From Trebonia sp963759545 (GTDB lineage: Bacteria > Actinomycetota > Actinomycetes > Streptosporangiales > Streptosporangiaceae), in assembly GCA_963759545.1 (NCBI GenBank), contig CAVXAB010000005.1:74142-138141 (forward strand): a stretch of 64,000 nucleotides of DNA. The letters run 5' to 3'. Shown piece after piece: positions 44,441 through 52,418 of this stretch. The notes under the pieces were generated by a model. It worked only from the letters and a program-made list of their open reading frames with translations. It was not told the DNA's origin and did no database searches. A program made the position numbers and the translations under genes. The number at the start of each line of letters is the position of its first letter. Positions within the stretch are counted from its first letter, which is position 1.

Positions 44441-45379
44441 TCAGCTGAAAAGGACCGAGATACTCTCACGCCGGGCAATCCTGCGGATCGCCTCACCGAG
44501 CAGCCCAGCCACGGAAACCATCTCGATCTTGGGTGACAGCTCGACGGGCTGGGTCTCGACGCTGTCGGTCATGAAGAGCAGTTCTATCGGACTGTTGTCG
44601 ATTCGCTCGATGGCCGGTCCGGCCAGCAGGCCGTGGGTCACCGCGGCGTGTACCGACGTCGCGCCGCGCTCGACCAGGACACGGGCGGCGTCGGCCAGCG
44701 TGCCAGCTGAGATGGTGAAATCGTCAACTATCAGCGCCGCCCGGCCCTCGACCGAGCCGATCAGCTCGACGACCTCAGCGGACTCCGAGTGATCTACCCG
44801 TTGCTTGTCGGCGATGGCCAGCGGCGCGCGAAGCCGACGGGACCACTGACGGGCTTTCTTAGCAAACCCCGCGTCGGGAGCGACCACCACAAGATCGCCG
44901 AGAGCCTTCGCCTCGATGGCATCGCAAAGCACCGGCATGGCGTACAAGTCATCGACGGGAACCTTGAAGAAGCCCTGCACCTGAGGTGCGTGAAGATCGA
45001 GCGTGACCACTCGGTCCACGCCGGCGGCTTCGATGGCGTCCGCGCAGACACGAGCCCGAATCGACACCCTCGGCTCGTCTTTCTTGTCCCCCTTGGCATA
45101 GCTGAAGTACGGCATAACGGCCGTGACCGACCGGGCGCTCGCACGTTTCAGCGCGTCGATCCAGAACAGCAACTCCATGAAGTTATCGTTGGCCGGGAAG
45201 GCCGTGCCCTGCACGAGGAACACGTCTCGCCCGCGCACGTTCTCAAGGACACGCACGAATAGGTTGCCCTCGGAGAAGTGCAGCGTCTCGCTCGCTCCGA
45301 GCGGGCACTCGAGATAGTCAGCTATGGCCTGCCCGAGCCGTCGGCTCGCGGAGCCCGCCAAGAGGATGAAGTCGTCCAC
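44441..45379 (-). CDS. Ribose-phosphate pyrophosphokinase-like protein
   Basis: 312 residues. It has the shape of PRPP synthetases: N-terminal FILLAGSASRRLGQAIADYL, the ATP-binding FWIDALKRASARSVTAVMPYFSYAKGDKK, the DLHAPQVQGFFKVPVDDLYA loop, and the PRPP loop VDDFTISAGTL. The normal PRPP loop is VDDMIDTAGT, so this copy is a divergent paralogue. It may supply PRPP for a special path or only resemble the housekeeping Prs. The start is GTG. Confidence 0.85.
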   Translation of the reverse strand: MDDFILLAGSASRRLGQAIADYLECPLGASETLHFSEGNLFVRVLENVRGRDVFLVQGTAFPANDNFMELLFWIDALKRASARSVTAVMPYFSYAKGDKKDEPRVSIRARVCADAIEAAGVDRVVTLDLHAPQVQGFFKVPVDDLYAMPVLCDAIEAKALGDLVVVAPDAGFAKKARQWSRRLRAPLAIADKQRVDHSESAEVVELIGSVEGRAALIVDDFTISAGTLADAARVLVERGATSVHAAVTHGLLAGPAIERIDNSPIELLFMTDSVETQPVELSPKIEMVSVAGLLGEAIRRIARRESISVLFS

Positions 45380-45442
45380 ACCCGAACGCTACCTTCCGCG
45401 ACCCTGCCAGAACGGGTCAGCGAGCATCTGCAACACAATGCC

Positions 45443-45657
45443 GTTGAGTAGGCGCTCAACGCCTTCACCCTGGGCCCGTCCGTGTCCGTTCCGTCCGGTT
45501 TGTCCCAACGGTGCCGCGGCCCGGACCCATGATCATGTGGATTCCGCAGCTCATTTGCTGCGGAATCCACATGATCAAGGAAATTTCCCGCGATCACGCC
45601 GCGCCCGGCGCGCGGGCGCCGCGCAACACGCCGCGCAGGGGCCTCACGCACCACATA
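45443..45657. repeat. Long-hairpin intergenic repeat, copy 2
   Basis: About 215 bases matching the copy at 21408-21640. The central 21-bp perfect inverted repeat TGATCATGTGGATTCCGCAGC (45530-45550) / complement (45557-45577) has a 6-base loop TCATTT. A smaller hairpin GTTGAG-TAGGCG-CTCAAC opens the element. Between the copies the arms are conserved, while flanking parts differ by small changes. It is upstream of the PRPP synthetase gene, facing away from it. Confidence 0.75.
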
Positions 45658-45721
45658 AGTTAACGGCATTGGTCCGCAAGACCGGTCACACGACACGCAG
45701 ACCGATACGGCGCAAGGCCGT

Positions 45722-45752
45722 GCTACCCCGCTGGGTGACTCTGCGGGGTAGC
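45722..45752. terminator. Terminator after the DUF6131 gene
   Basis: A perfect 10-bp inverted repeat GCTACCCCGC / GCGGGGTAGC with an 11-base loop, 17 bases beyond the DUF6131 stop codon on the minus strand. Confidence 0.65.
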
Positions 45753-45768
45753 CGTGCTGGTGATTCCT

Positions 45769-45924
45769 CTACCAGTAGTGCCGACGTCCGCCTATGGCGT
45801 GGCCCGCCATCCCGAGGACCACGAGAATAAGGCCGATGACGAGTACGGCGATACCGATTGACCAGAGGATCGCGATCTTCGCGACGAAGCCGATAATGAG
45901 CAGGATAATACCGAGAATGATCAT
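45769..45924 (-). CDS. DUF6131-family small membrane protein
   Basis: 51 residues: two hydrophobic segments (IILGIILLIIGFVAKIAIL and IGIAVLVIGLILVVLGMAG) and a short tail GHAIGGRRHYW. This matches DUF6131, a small actinobacterial membrane protein of unknown role. AGGAGA lies 7 bases before the ATG. Its leader is a near copy of that before the STAS gene at 9 kb. Confidence 0.85.
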   Translation of the reverse strand: MIILGIILLIIGFVAKIAILWSIGIAVLVIGLILVVLGMAGHAIGGRRHYW

Positions 45925-45952
45925 CGAGATCTCCTCTTGAGCAGATTGGGCT

Positions 45953-46095
45953 TAACTACAGCCGACTGCTGCCAGGAGGCACCTTCCGAATGATCACGCG
46001 AAGGCGCGGGGACAAGGCCGACATGGCACGGACCGCATGGTTCTAGGCGGCGTCCTAAGAACTAGGTTACATATAACACCCAAGCAGGTTCAAGG
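45953..46095 (-). promoter_or_regulatory. Repeated promoter and structured leader, copy B
   Basis: Upstream of the DUF6131 gene, matching 9109-9250. On the minus strand TTGAAC (46093-46088), 18 bases, TAACCT (46069-46064), the same arrangement as copy A. The GCGCCTT stem (46007-46001) pairs with AAGGTGC (45985-45979), where one G-C pair of copy A has become a G-T wobble. The left part overlaps the last codons and stop of the GAF-ANTAR gene. Confidence 0.7.
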
Positions 46096-46797
46096 CTGCT
46101 CCACTGCTGCCGCTATAACCTCGTTGCAAACCACGGCGAGCTTGCGGCGCTCAGACCTGGCCCTCGACCTGAGCTGCTCGTACGCGGTGCGCGCGGAGAC
46201 GCCCTGCGTGCCCATCAGGATGCCCTTAGCCTGCTCGATCACCTGTCGCGAGCTCAGTGCGCCCTGCAGCTGGCCTGCGAGTTCCGACTGCTGTTCTCCC
46301 TGCATGATGCTGGCGATCAGCAGAGCCGCGAGATCGGTGAATGCGAGTAGAGCCAGCTCGTTGGCGGGCGACCACGGTCGGCTGCGCTCTGACAGTACCG
46401 CGACGACGCCGACAGCATCCCGGTTGTAGGGCAGCGGACTGGCGAGTACGGCCCGGACCTCTCGCCTGACGGCGGCCTTGCTGAACAGGGGCCACCTGTC
46501 GTCCTGTTCCAGGTCAGTGGCGCCGATTAGTTCTTTGGTATCGAACGCCTCGATGCACGGGCCTTCCTGGTGGCGGATCTGAAGTTCCTCCAGGTGCGCG
46601 AACCGGTCGTCCGAGGCCGCCACGCTGCGCAGGTGCTGCGCCGAGTCGCAGAGCATCAGGCCCGCTCCGTCGACGGCGAACATCGAGTGCGTCGTCTCTA
46701 CGATCTCCCGGATCGCGTCTTCGACCTGCATTTCCCCGAATCGCAGCCTGCCCAGCTCAACGAGCGCGTGCCGCACGTCCTCTAGGGAAATCTCCAT
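46090..46797 (-). CDS. GAF and ANTAR domain regulator
   Basis: 235 residues from ATG 46797 (SD GGTGGAG). GAF domain at about residues 20-150 (MFAVDGAGLMLCDSAQHLRSVAASDD, EGPCIEAFDTKELIG, REVRAVLASPLPY), then an ANTAR RNA-binding helix bundle (LQGALSSRQVIEQAKGILM, GVSARTAYEQLRSRARSERRKLAVVCNEVI). It probably binds structured RNA and prevents termination under a signal sensed by GAF. It lies 35 bases downstream of the RsbW-like kinase gene on the same strand. Confidence 0.93.
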   Translation of the reverse strand: MEISLEDVRHALVELGRLRFGEMQVEDAIREIVETTHSMFAVDGAGLMLCDSAQHLRSVAASDDRFAHLEELQIRHQEGPCIEAFDTKELIGATDLEQDDRWPLFSKAAVRREVRAVLASPLPYNRDAVGVVAVLSERSRPWSPANELALLAFTDLAALLIASIMQGEQQSELAGQLQGALSSRQVIEQAKGILMGTQGVSARTAYEQLRSRARSERRKLAVVCNEVIAAAVEQP

Positions 46798-46832
46798 TTG
46801 CTCCACCTCGCAGCTGACGGACCAAGTGGATA

Positions 46833-47354
46833 TCAGGCGGCGCCATCGGCGTTAAACAGGTGCTGCCCGGCTGCTCCGGGTAGCCATTCCAGCGTCTTTT
46901 CGAAGTGGACAGTCGTACCCTGTCGATGATTGCTCGTTAGCTGCAGGTTGTCGGCCACTGCGTCAATGATCTTCAGGCCGCGGCCGTGCTCAGCGGTCAC
47001 GGAGACCGGGTCGTCGGGGAGGGCAAACCAGTCAGACTGTTCCTCGCCTGGCCCGCGGCCGTCTTCGAGGGCAGCGGTGCCGCTGCCGTTCCACGCAGGC
47101 TCGCTATCCCGGCTGCGGGCGTTGACAACCTCGATGGCACACCGGCAGTTCTTGGCGCTCACCTGCACCTCGTACTCCTCACCAGGTCCGGCGTGCTGGA
47201 TGACGTTGGCGCAGGCCTCGCTGAGCGCCAAGGCAATGTCGGCGCGGGTATCCGGTCTGACTCCGAGAGTCTCCAGGCAGCTGTCGAGGACCTGCCGGCT
47301 TACAGGCACGCTGACGGCATCTCGGGGAAGGTCAAGCACCATCTTGATTTCCAT
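46833..47354 (-). CDS. RsbW-like anti-sigma regulatory kinase (HATPase_c)
   Basis: 173 residues from ATG 47354. ATPase N-box LALSEACANVIQHAG (about 45-60) and G-box EHGRGLKIIDAVADNLQLTS (about 130-150). It is a single-domain HATPase of the RsbW/SpoIIAB type, which binds a sigma factor and phosphorylates a STAS antagonist. No STAS or sigma gene is next to it; the STAS gene at 8728 is the nearest candidate partner. It is followed by the GAF-ANTAR gene, likely in the same operon. Confidence 0.9.
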   Translation of the reverse strand: MEIKMVLDLPRDAVSVPVSRQVLDSCLETLGVRPDTRADIALALSEACANVIQHAGPGEEYEVQVSAKNCRCAIEVVNARSRDSEPAWNGSGTAALEDGRGPGEEQSDWFALPDDPVSVTAEHGRGLKIIDAVADNLQLTSNHRQGTTVHFEKTLEWLPGAAGQHLFNADGAA

Positions 47355-47456
47355 GCCACCCACCTCTGACGGGCACACGAGCTACTCGACAGGCCCTTTT
47401 AGCCTGCCAGAGCACTTGTGCCTCCGTAGGGCCACCTCAAACGGAACAAAGGCAGG

Positions 47457-47481
47457 GTTTGCGGACCTGTTGACCAGGTAG
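47457..47481 (+). promoter_or_regulatory. Candidate sigma-B-type promoter before the lipid kinase gene
   Basis: GTTTG (47457-47461), 14 bases, AGGTAG (47476-47481). It has the same spacing as the candidate at 42979 and a one-base departure from GGGTA. The lipid kinase gene starts at 47575. Confidence 0.4.
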
Positions 47482-47574
47482 TAACGGGCATGCACTCTGC
47501 ACCAGCGCGGGAAATAGCGCGCGCCGCAAGGCGGGCCTCCAACAGCCCCTCGGACCAGGAAAGGGGAGACTGAC

Positions 47575-48462
47575 ATGGCGGACGTCGCGGTGGTGGCCCA
47601 CTCAGGGAAGAGCTTCGGGGGCGGCCTGCCCGAATTGCGGCGCATCCTGGCCCTCGAAGGCGTGACCGATCCCCTGTGGTACGAGGTGAAGAAGAGCCGC
47701 CGCGCTCCCAAGTACGCGCGGCGGGCCGCCGCCAAGGGGGCTGAGGTGGTGTTCGTGTGGGGTGGTGACGGTACCGTCCAGCGCTGCATCGACGCGGTCG
47801 CGGGCACCGACACGGCTGTGGCGATCCTGCCCGCGGGAACCGCGAACCTGCTGGCAGCGAACCTGAACGTGCCACATGATCTCGCCGATGCCGTGCGGGT
47901 CGGGTTGCACGGCGACCGGCGCCGGCTAGACACCGGCTCGGTGAACGGTGAGCATTTCGCGGTGATGGCGGGCGCGGGCTTCGACGCGCGGATGATCGCC
48001 GCCGCCGACCGGGGGACGAAGGACCGGCTAGGCCGCGCCGCCTACGTCGTCACGGGGATCAGGAACCTCCGTGCCCGCCGGGTGAGGGCGACCATCGAGG
48101 TGGACGGCAAGCACTTCTTCAAGGGCAAGATCTCGTGCGTGCTAACCGCGAATGTCGGCAAGATACTCGGCGGAGTCGAGGCTTTCCCGCAGGCGCAACC
48201 CGATGACGGGTGCCTTGAGCTAGGGGTGGTGACGGCCCGCAATCCGATCCAGTGGGCCAGGACGTTCGGCCGGCTCGCCCTGGGGCATCCAGAGCAATCT
48301 CCCTTCGCCGAGGTCACGCAGGGGAAGCACTTCCGGATCCGGTTCGACCAGAAGGTCGTTTTCGAACTTGATGGCGGCGCACGCCCGGCTAGCAAGACAC
48401 TGCGCATCAGGGTCCACCCGAACTCGGTCACGGTCTGCGTCCCGCCAGGCGCGCCCGCTTAG
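47575..48462 (+). CDS. Diacylglycerol/sphingolipid-type lipid kinase
   Basis: 295 residues. The ATP-binding motif GGDGT occurs in VFVWGGDGTVQRCID (about residues 62-70), followed by AILPAGTANLLAANL and GFDARMIAAADRGTKDRLGRAAYVVTG. The C-terminal beta-domain includes EVTQGKHFRIRFDQKVVFELDGG. It phosphorylates diacylglycerol or related lipids at the membrane surface. AAAGGGGA lies before the ATG. Confidence 0.92.
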   Translation: MADVAVVAHSGKSFGGGLPELRRILALEGVTDPLWYEVKKSRRAPKYARRAAAKGAEVVFVWGGDGTVQRCIDAVAGTDTAVAILPAGTANLLAANLNVPHDLADAVRVGLHGDRRRLDTGSVNGEHFAVMAGAGFDARMIAAADRGTKDRLGRAAYVVTGIRNLRARRVRATIEVDGKHFFKGKISCVLTANVGKILGGVEAFPQAQPDDGCLELGVVTARNPIQWARTFGRLALGHPEQSPFAEVTQGKHFRIRFDQKVVFELDGGARPASKTLRIRVHPNSVTVCVPPGAPA

Positions 48463-48481
48463 CGGTCGGCAGCGTGACGTC

Positions 48482-49114
48482 CTAGCGCTGCGGCGACGGA
48501 ATTACAGCCGTGCGGCCGCCGGCTGACCGCCGCTGCAGGCGAGCATCGCGGCGGCGCTGCCAGCCCCGGCGGATCCGCGAGGCCAGCAGTGCGAACAAAG
48601 CGACGCCGGCCGCCAAGACCACGGCCGCGACGATTGCCGCGGCCGCCGGGTGGAACACGGCGAAAGAGACAAGCCCGACCACGCCCAGGTCCTCGAGCAG
48701 GCTAGCGACGATGTTGCTGAACGGTTCTGGGCTAGCGTTGACGCCAACCCGCGTGCCGGTCTTGACGACATGCGAGGCGAGCGCCGACCCGCCACCCAGC
48801 ACGGCTCCCGCGATCGTCGCGGCCGGGCTAGCGTGCGCCTGCTGGGCCATGACGACGCCAATCGCCCCGCCGACTACCGGCCGCAGTGGCGTGTGAACGA
48901 CGTCCCACACCGAGTCCAGCATCGGGACCTTCCCCACCACAAACTGGCCCACGTACAGCACCGCCGCGGCCGCCAGAACCGACGGGCGCTCCAGCACTGC
49001 CGGAATCGCGGCGATGTGCCCGAACCTGCCAAGCAGGCCGAGCACGAGCACCGCCGCGTAGCTGTTGACACCGCTGGCAACGCCGCTGGTGAAGATCAAG
49101 GAGACTGGGAGCAT
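48482..49114 (-). CDS. DUF4126-family membrane protein
   Basis: 210 residues with 4-5 hydrophobic segments (ATIAGAVLGGGSALASHVV; VVGLVSFAVFHPAAAAIVAAVVLAAGVALFALL) and a basic tail. It matches DUF4126 (VWDVVHTPLRPVVGGAIG is characteristic). The function is unknown. Convergent to the lipid kinase gene with 19 bases between. Confidence 0.9.
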   Translation of the reverse strand: MLPVSLIFTSGVASGVNSYAAVLVLGLLGRFGHIAAIPAVLERPSVLAAAAVLYVGQFVVGKVPMLDSVWDVVHTPLRPVVGGAIGVVMAQQAHASPAATIAGAVLGGGSALASHVVKTGTRVGVNASPEPFSNIVASLLEDLGVVGLVSFAVFHPAAAAIVAAVVLAAGVALFALLASRIRRGWQRRRDARLQRRSAGGRTAVIPSPQR

Positions 49115-49234
49115 CCGGGTCCGTCCTCCAGCTCTCGTATCTGCGCCCCGCGACTACCCAAGCGCCAGACCGAACTGCCGCACACTGCCGGGGAAACCCA
49201 ATTTATACCGGCGTGCGAGGTATGAGCGTTTCCG

Positions 49235-49558
49235 CTAGCGCGCTCTCCGGATGTTGACAACCCTGCGCTTGCGCAAGGACTCGAGCCATTCCTGCCCGCT
49301 GAGCAGTCTCGTGGTCTTGGCCGACTTGACCTCGCCGGCCGCGGCAACTGCCATCGCGACGCTGGCAGCGGTCACGTCATCGGGTGCCTCATACACGACG
49401 AGCACGTCATACTCGCCAAACGGAAAGGCAGCCACCACAAGCTCGGCTCCCACGTCCTCCAGTGCCGACCTGATCGCTTCCGCGGGGTCTTGCGGCTCCT
49501 TGAGCTGGGCCGCCATCGACTTCGCGGTATAGGAGGCTTGGTACATGTAGAGCGCCAT
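49235..49558 (-). CDS. GYD-domain protein
   Basis: 107 residues: YMYQASYTAKSMAAQLKEPQDPAEAIRSALEDVGAEL, then FPFGEYDVLVVYEAPDDVTAASVAMAVAAAGEV. This is the GYD fold, a small ferredoxin-like dimer of unknown function. ATG 49558 has AGGGGA 5 bases upstream; longer in-frame readings lack a better start. Confidence 0.9.
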   Translation of the reverse strand: MALYMYQASYTAKSMAAQLKEPQDPAEAIRSALEDVGAELVVAAFPFGEYDVLVVYEAPDDVTAASVAMAVAAAGEVKSAKTTRLLSGQEWLESLRKRRVVNIRRAR

Positions 49559-49729
49559 CGAGATTCCCCTCAGGCGGCAACAGGCGAAGCGGTCACCCGC
49601 GAGTCCCTGTGACGCCCCGCGGCTTCTGCCACGTGGGCGAGGCAGGGGGCTGGAGACCACTGCGGTCTATAGATCGTAGACCCGGCCCGGACGGGCGCAC
49701 CAGCCTCCGCCTCGCGGACGAAGCACTTT

Positions 49730-49763
49730 AGGAGGCCCGCACAGCTGGCTGTGCGGGCCTCCT
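49730..49763. terminator. Terminator of the Thr-Pro-rich protein gene
   Basis: A perfect 15-bp inverted repeat AGGAGGCCCGCACAG / CTGTGCGGGCCTCCT with a 4-base loop, placed 17 bases beyond the stop of the minus-strand gene. It is the strongest hairpin of its kind here. Confidence 0.85.
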
Positions 49764-49779
49764 ACTGGCGGTGCGGTCC

Positions 49780-50268
49780 TCAGCCGGTCACCGGGAAGGT
49801 GTTGCCGACGGGTGTAGGAACAGGCGCGGGCCGGGGCGCGGGGCCAGTCGGCCCCGGGTGCGGGTGCCGGTGTGTCCTCGTGGGGGTCGGCGTGGGCGTT
49901 GTCCTGGTCGGCCGCGGCGTGGGTGTCGTCCGGGTCGGCGTCGGCGTCGGCGTCATTGAATGCGTCGGCGTCGGCGTCGTCTCGGTCGGCGTGGGCGTCG
50001 GCGAGGTCGGGGCCGCCATGCACCCGCACTGGTCGTCGCTGTTGTTGTTGCCGTCGTCGCCGTTGTTGCCGCCGTCGCCGTTGATGCCGCCGTCGGCGCG
50101 GGTGACGGCGCTCCTGGCCGTCCCGAGACCAGCATGCGCCGCTGTCGCGGCAACGGCGGGCTGGGCGGCGATGAAGATGGCGATGGCGCCTGCCGCGGCC
50201 ACGGGACCCACGGCCAGCCATGCGTAGCGAGGCCGCCGGCGCGGGGCACGGCTACCGATATCCGTCAT
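49780..50268 (-). CDS. Secreted Thr/Pro-rich protein
   Basis: 162 residues. A basic start and a hydrophobic segment (WLAVGPVAAAGAIAIFIAAQPAVA) form a signal peptide, then an Asp/Gly/Asn-rich piece (GGINGDGGNNGDDGNNNSDD), and more than 80 residues of PTPT/TPTR repeats. It ends GNTFPVTG, close to an LPxTG-type sorting motif but with no following hydrophobic and basic tail. It may be a loosely wall-associated or released protein. Confidence 0.7.
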   Translation of the reverse strand: MTDIGSRAPRRRPRYAWLAVGPVAAAGAIAIFIAAQPAVAATAAHAGLGTARSAVTRADGGINGDGGNNGDDGNNNSDDQCGCMAAPTSPTPTPTETTPTPTHSMTPTPTPTRTTPTPRPTRTTPTPTPTRTHRHPHPGPTGPAPRPAPVPTPVGNTFPVTG

Positions 50269-50761
50269 ATGCGGTGCCTTTCTTTAACGGCTCATCTCAG
50301 GAAATAAGGGGCCATGCGGGCCGTGATGCCCTGGCACCCTGGCTGGCATGGCAGAAAGCCAGTCGCAGTGCCCCACTGGCATACCGGCAGTCATACCGGT
50401 TCAGGAATGCCCGACCAGGGAACACTACACGAATTCACCATTGACGTACGGGCGAACACGCCTCCGCCGTCACGTAAATTCTCCGGCACGGAATGAACTA
50501 CGCTATCCGCGCACTAACCGGGAAATTCCAGGAAGAACACCGCCGTCGTGCGATACGGTTTGGCCTCCGCCGCCTGACGCCGGATGCCCCCTGACAGCTT
50601 TCTTCCGTGCTACGATTCTGGACGCAATCGCAAGGTCCAAGGGTTGTGGCGCCCGGACCAGGCCGCCTATTTTTCCCGGAAATGACCACGCCCTATTCAC
50701 TCGCGAAAAAGCTGCGAATGCGGCACGCCAGCCTTTTCCTTTCTATCCCGGAGATGTGCAA
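50269..50761. other. Intergenic region before the L,D-transpeptidase gene
   Basis: About 490 bases, mixed GC, with frames that lack protein character. It contains AT-richer islands near 50490-50520 and 50690-50760, and should hold promoters for both divergent genes. No repeat or hairpin of note is seen. Confidence 0.4.
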
Positions 50762-51601
50762 ATGCGTGATAATTGCCGACTTGACTGGCCCCGCCGCCGC
50801 GCCGTGGGAAGGGCAGCGGCCGTGACGGTTGTCACCGCCGCCGTCGCCGCCTTGGCAACGGGCTGCGGAGGAACAGCCGGGCCGCGGCACGCGGCCCCGC
50901 CGCCGCCCGTCCAGCCCGTGCACGTGCCCGCGGCGCAGATTGCCCGGCTGCCGGCGGCCACCACCTACGGGACCACGGCCGCAGCGCCGCCAGACCCGGC
51001 CCCTTTCGCACCAGAGACGGGATTCGTGCTGCACCCGGAAGCGACGCGCGTGGTCTACTCCCGCCCGGGCGGGCCGCCAGTGGCAGAACTGCCAGTCACC
51101 GAACTCGGGAGCCCCACCTGGGTCCCGGTCGTAGCGGCCCAGCCGGGATGGGACCGGGTACTGCTCCCGGCCCGGCCGAACCGCTCCACCGGCTGGATCT
51201 ACCTCGGAGGCGGCGGACTGCAGACCGCCTACAGCGCCTACGAGGTGGAGATCAACCTGGCCGCGATGCGACTGACCGTGCTCGACGCCGGTCACAGCCT
51301 GGGATCATGGACGGTGGCCGATGGCACGGCGGGCACACCCACCCCCACCGGGCGGACGTTCCTGCTCGCCTCGCTGGCACCCCGCCATCCCACCTACAGC
51401 CCGCTGATCCTCCCGCTCGGCACGCACTCCGACACCCTGAGCACCTACGGCGGCGGCCCCGGCACCGTTGGCCTGCACGGATGGCCTGACACGGCCGTGT
51501 TCGGCCACGCGGCCAGCCATGGCTGCGTCCGGGTCCCCCCTGCCGCGCTGCGCGCACTGTCCCAGATTCCCCTCGGCAGCCCGGTCATGATCACCAGCTA
51601 G
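50762..51601 (+). CDS. L,D-transpeptidase (YkuD) lipoprotein
   Basis: 279 residues from ATG 50762. A basic N-terminus, a helix (VTVVTAAVAALATGC) ending in a lipobox-like Cys, and a linker precede the YkuD domain (about 170-279). Its catalytic part reads HGWPDTAVFGHAASHGCVRVPPAAL, the conserved H(x)nSHGCxR signature. It should form 3-3 crosslinks in peptidoglycan on the outer face of the membrane. GGAGA lies 7-8 bases upstream. Confidence 0.92.
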   Translation: MRDNCRLDWPRRRAVGRAAAVTVVTAAVAALATGCGGTAGPRHAAPPPPVQPVHVPAAQIARLPAATTYGTTAAAPPDPAPFAPETGFVLHPEATRVVYSRPGGPPVAELPVTELGSPTWVPVVAAQPGWDRVLLPARPNRSTGWIYLGGGGLQTAYSAYEVEINLAAMRLTVLDAGHSLGSWTVADGTAGTPTPTGRTFLLASLAPRHPTYSPLILPLGTHSDTLSTYGGGPGTVGLHGWPDTAVFGHAASHGCVRVPPAALRALSQIPLGSPVMITS

Positions 51602-51680
51602 GACACGCCGGGCATGGGACGCAGCGGAGGCACGGGGCAGCCAGCCGTACCTGCCCGTACGCCATGAAGCCCGATATCGA

Positions 51681-52307
51681 TCAGCGGGCGGTGTATCCGT
51701 CCGTCAGGTAGCGCTGCACGGATGGGGCGATGGCAGCCACTACCTCATCGGAGGGCAGCGAGGCCAGCGGCTCCAGGCGCAGGATGTACCGGCACAGGGC
51801 CATCCCGAGCAACTGCGCCGCGATGAAGGTGCCGCGCTCGGCCGCCCGCTCATCGCCCAGGTCGGCGATCGGCTTGGTGATCAGCTGGCCGAGTACGGCC
51901 TGGAGTTGCTCGGCGACGGTCTCGCTGGTGGCGGCGGTCCGCATCAGGGCGATCATCTCGTCACCGCGGGCCGGATCCTCCCACCGGCCGATGAAATGGC
52001 GGACAAGCAACTCGCCTCGACGGCTGGCTGGCACCGAGCCCAGGTCCGGAACCTGCAGATCCATGGTGACGGCGGCCGTGAACAACCCCGCCTTGGACCG
52101 GAAGTAGCGCATGACCATCGACGCGTCGACGTCGGCCCCCGCGGCGACGGCGCGGATCGTGGTCCCTTCATATCCTCGCGCGGCGAACATCGCCCGGGCA
52201 GCACCGAGGATGGCCCGGCGGGTGCGCTCGGATCGCGGCCCGCCACTCCCGGGTACTGGGCCGGCCTGGCTTGCGTCCGCTACCGCGGCACGGCTGATGT
52301 CCATCAC
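51681..52307 (-). CDS. TetR-family transcriptional regulator
   Basis: 208 residues. HTH: RRAILGAARAMFAARGYEGTTIRAVAAGADVDASMVMRYFRSKAGLF. The C-terminal helical domain would bind a small ligand. It diverges from a membrane protein gene, and a 26-bp dyad in the gap is the likely operator. Confidence 0.93.
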   Translation of the reverse strand: MMDISRAAVADASQAGPVPGSGGPRSERTRRAILGAARAMFAARGYEGTTIRAVAAGADVDASMVMRYFRSKAGLFTAAVTMDLQVPDLGSVPASRRGELLVRHFIGRWEDPARGDEMIALMRTAATSETVAEQLQAVLGQLITKPIADLGDERAAERGTFIAAQLLGMALCRYILRLEPLASLPSDEVVAAIAPSVQRYLTDGYTAR

Positions 52308-52329
52308 GATCTCTTACCTTATCCTTTGA

Positions 52330-52355
52330 CAACGTGCGTTGGCCAACACTTGTTG
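52330..52355. promoter_or_regulatory. Candidate TetR operator dyad
   Basis: CAAC, 4 bases, GTTGGCCAAC, 4 bases, GTTG: fully symmetric over 26 bases and centred between the TetR start and the divergent gene start. Two TTGACA-like -35 boxes overlap it, so binding would block transcription. Confidence 0.65.
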
Positions 52356-52418
52356 ACAATCGCGTAAACGGTGCCTAGTGTTGCGCCGATAACCGTTGGC
52401 ATTTCAGGGGAGGCCCAG

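Noticed and set aside
49900..50110. GTCGGCGT-type repeats as a possible CRISPR or satellite array
   Set aside because: They are codon repeats for Thr-Pro and Asp/Gly/Asn runs in a secreted protein, without constant spacing.
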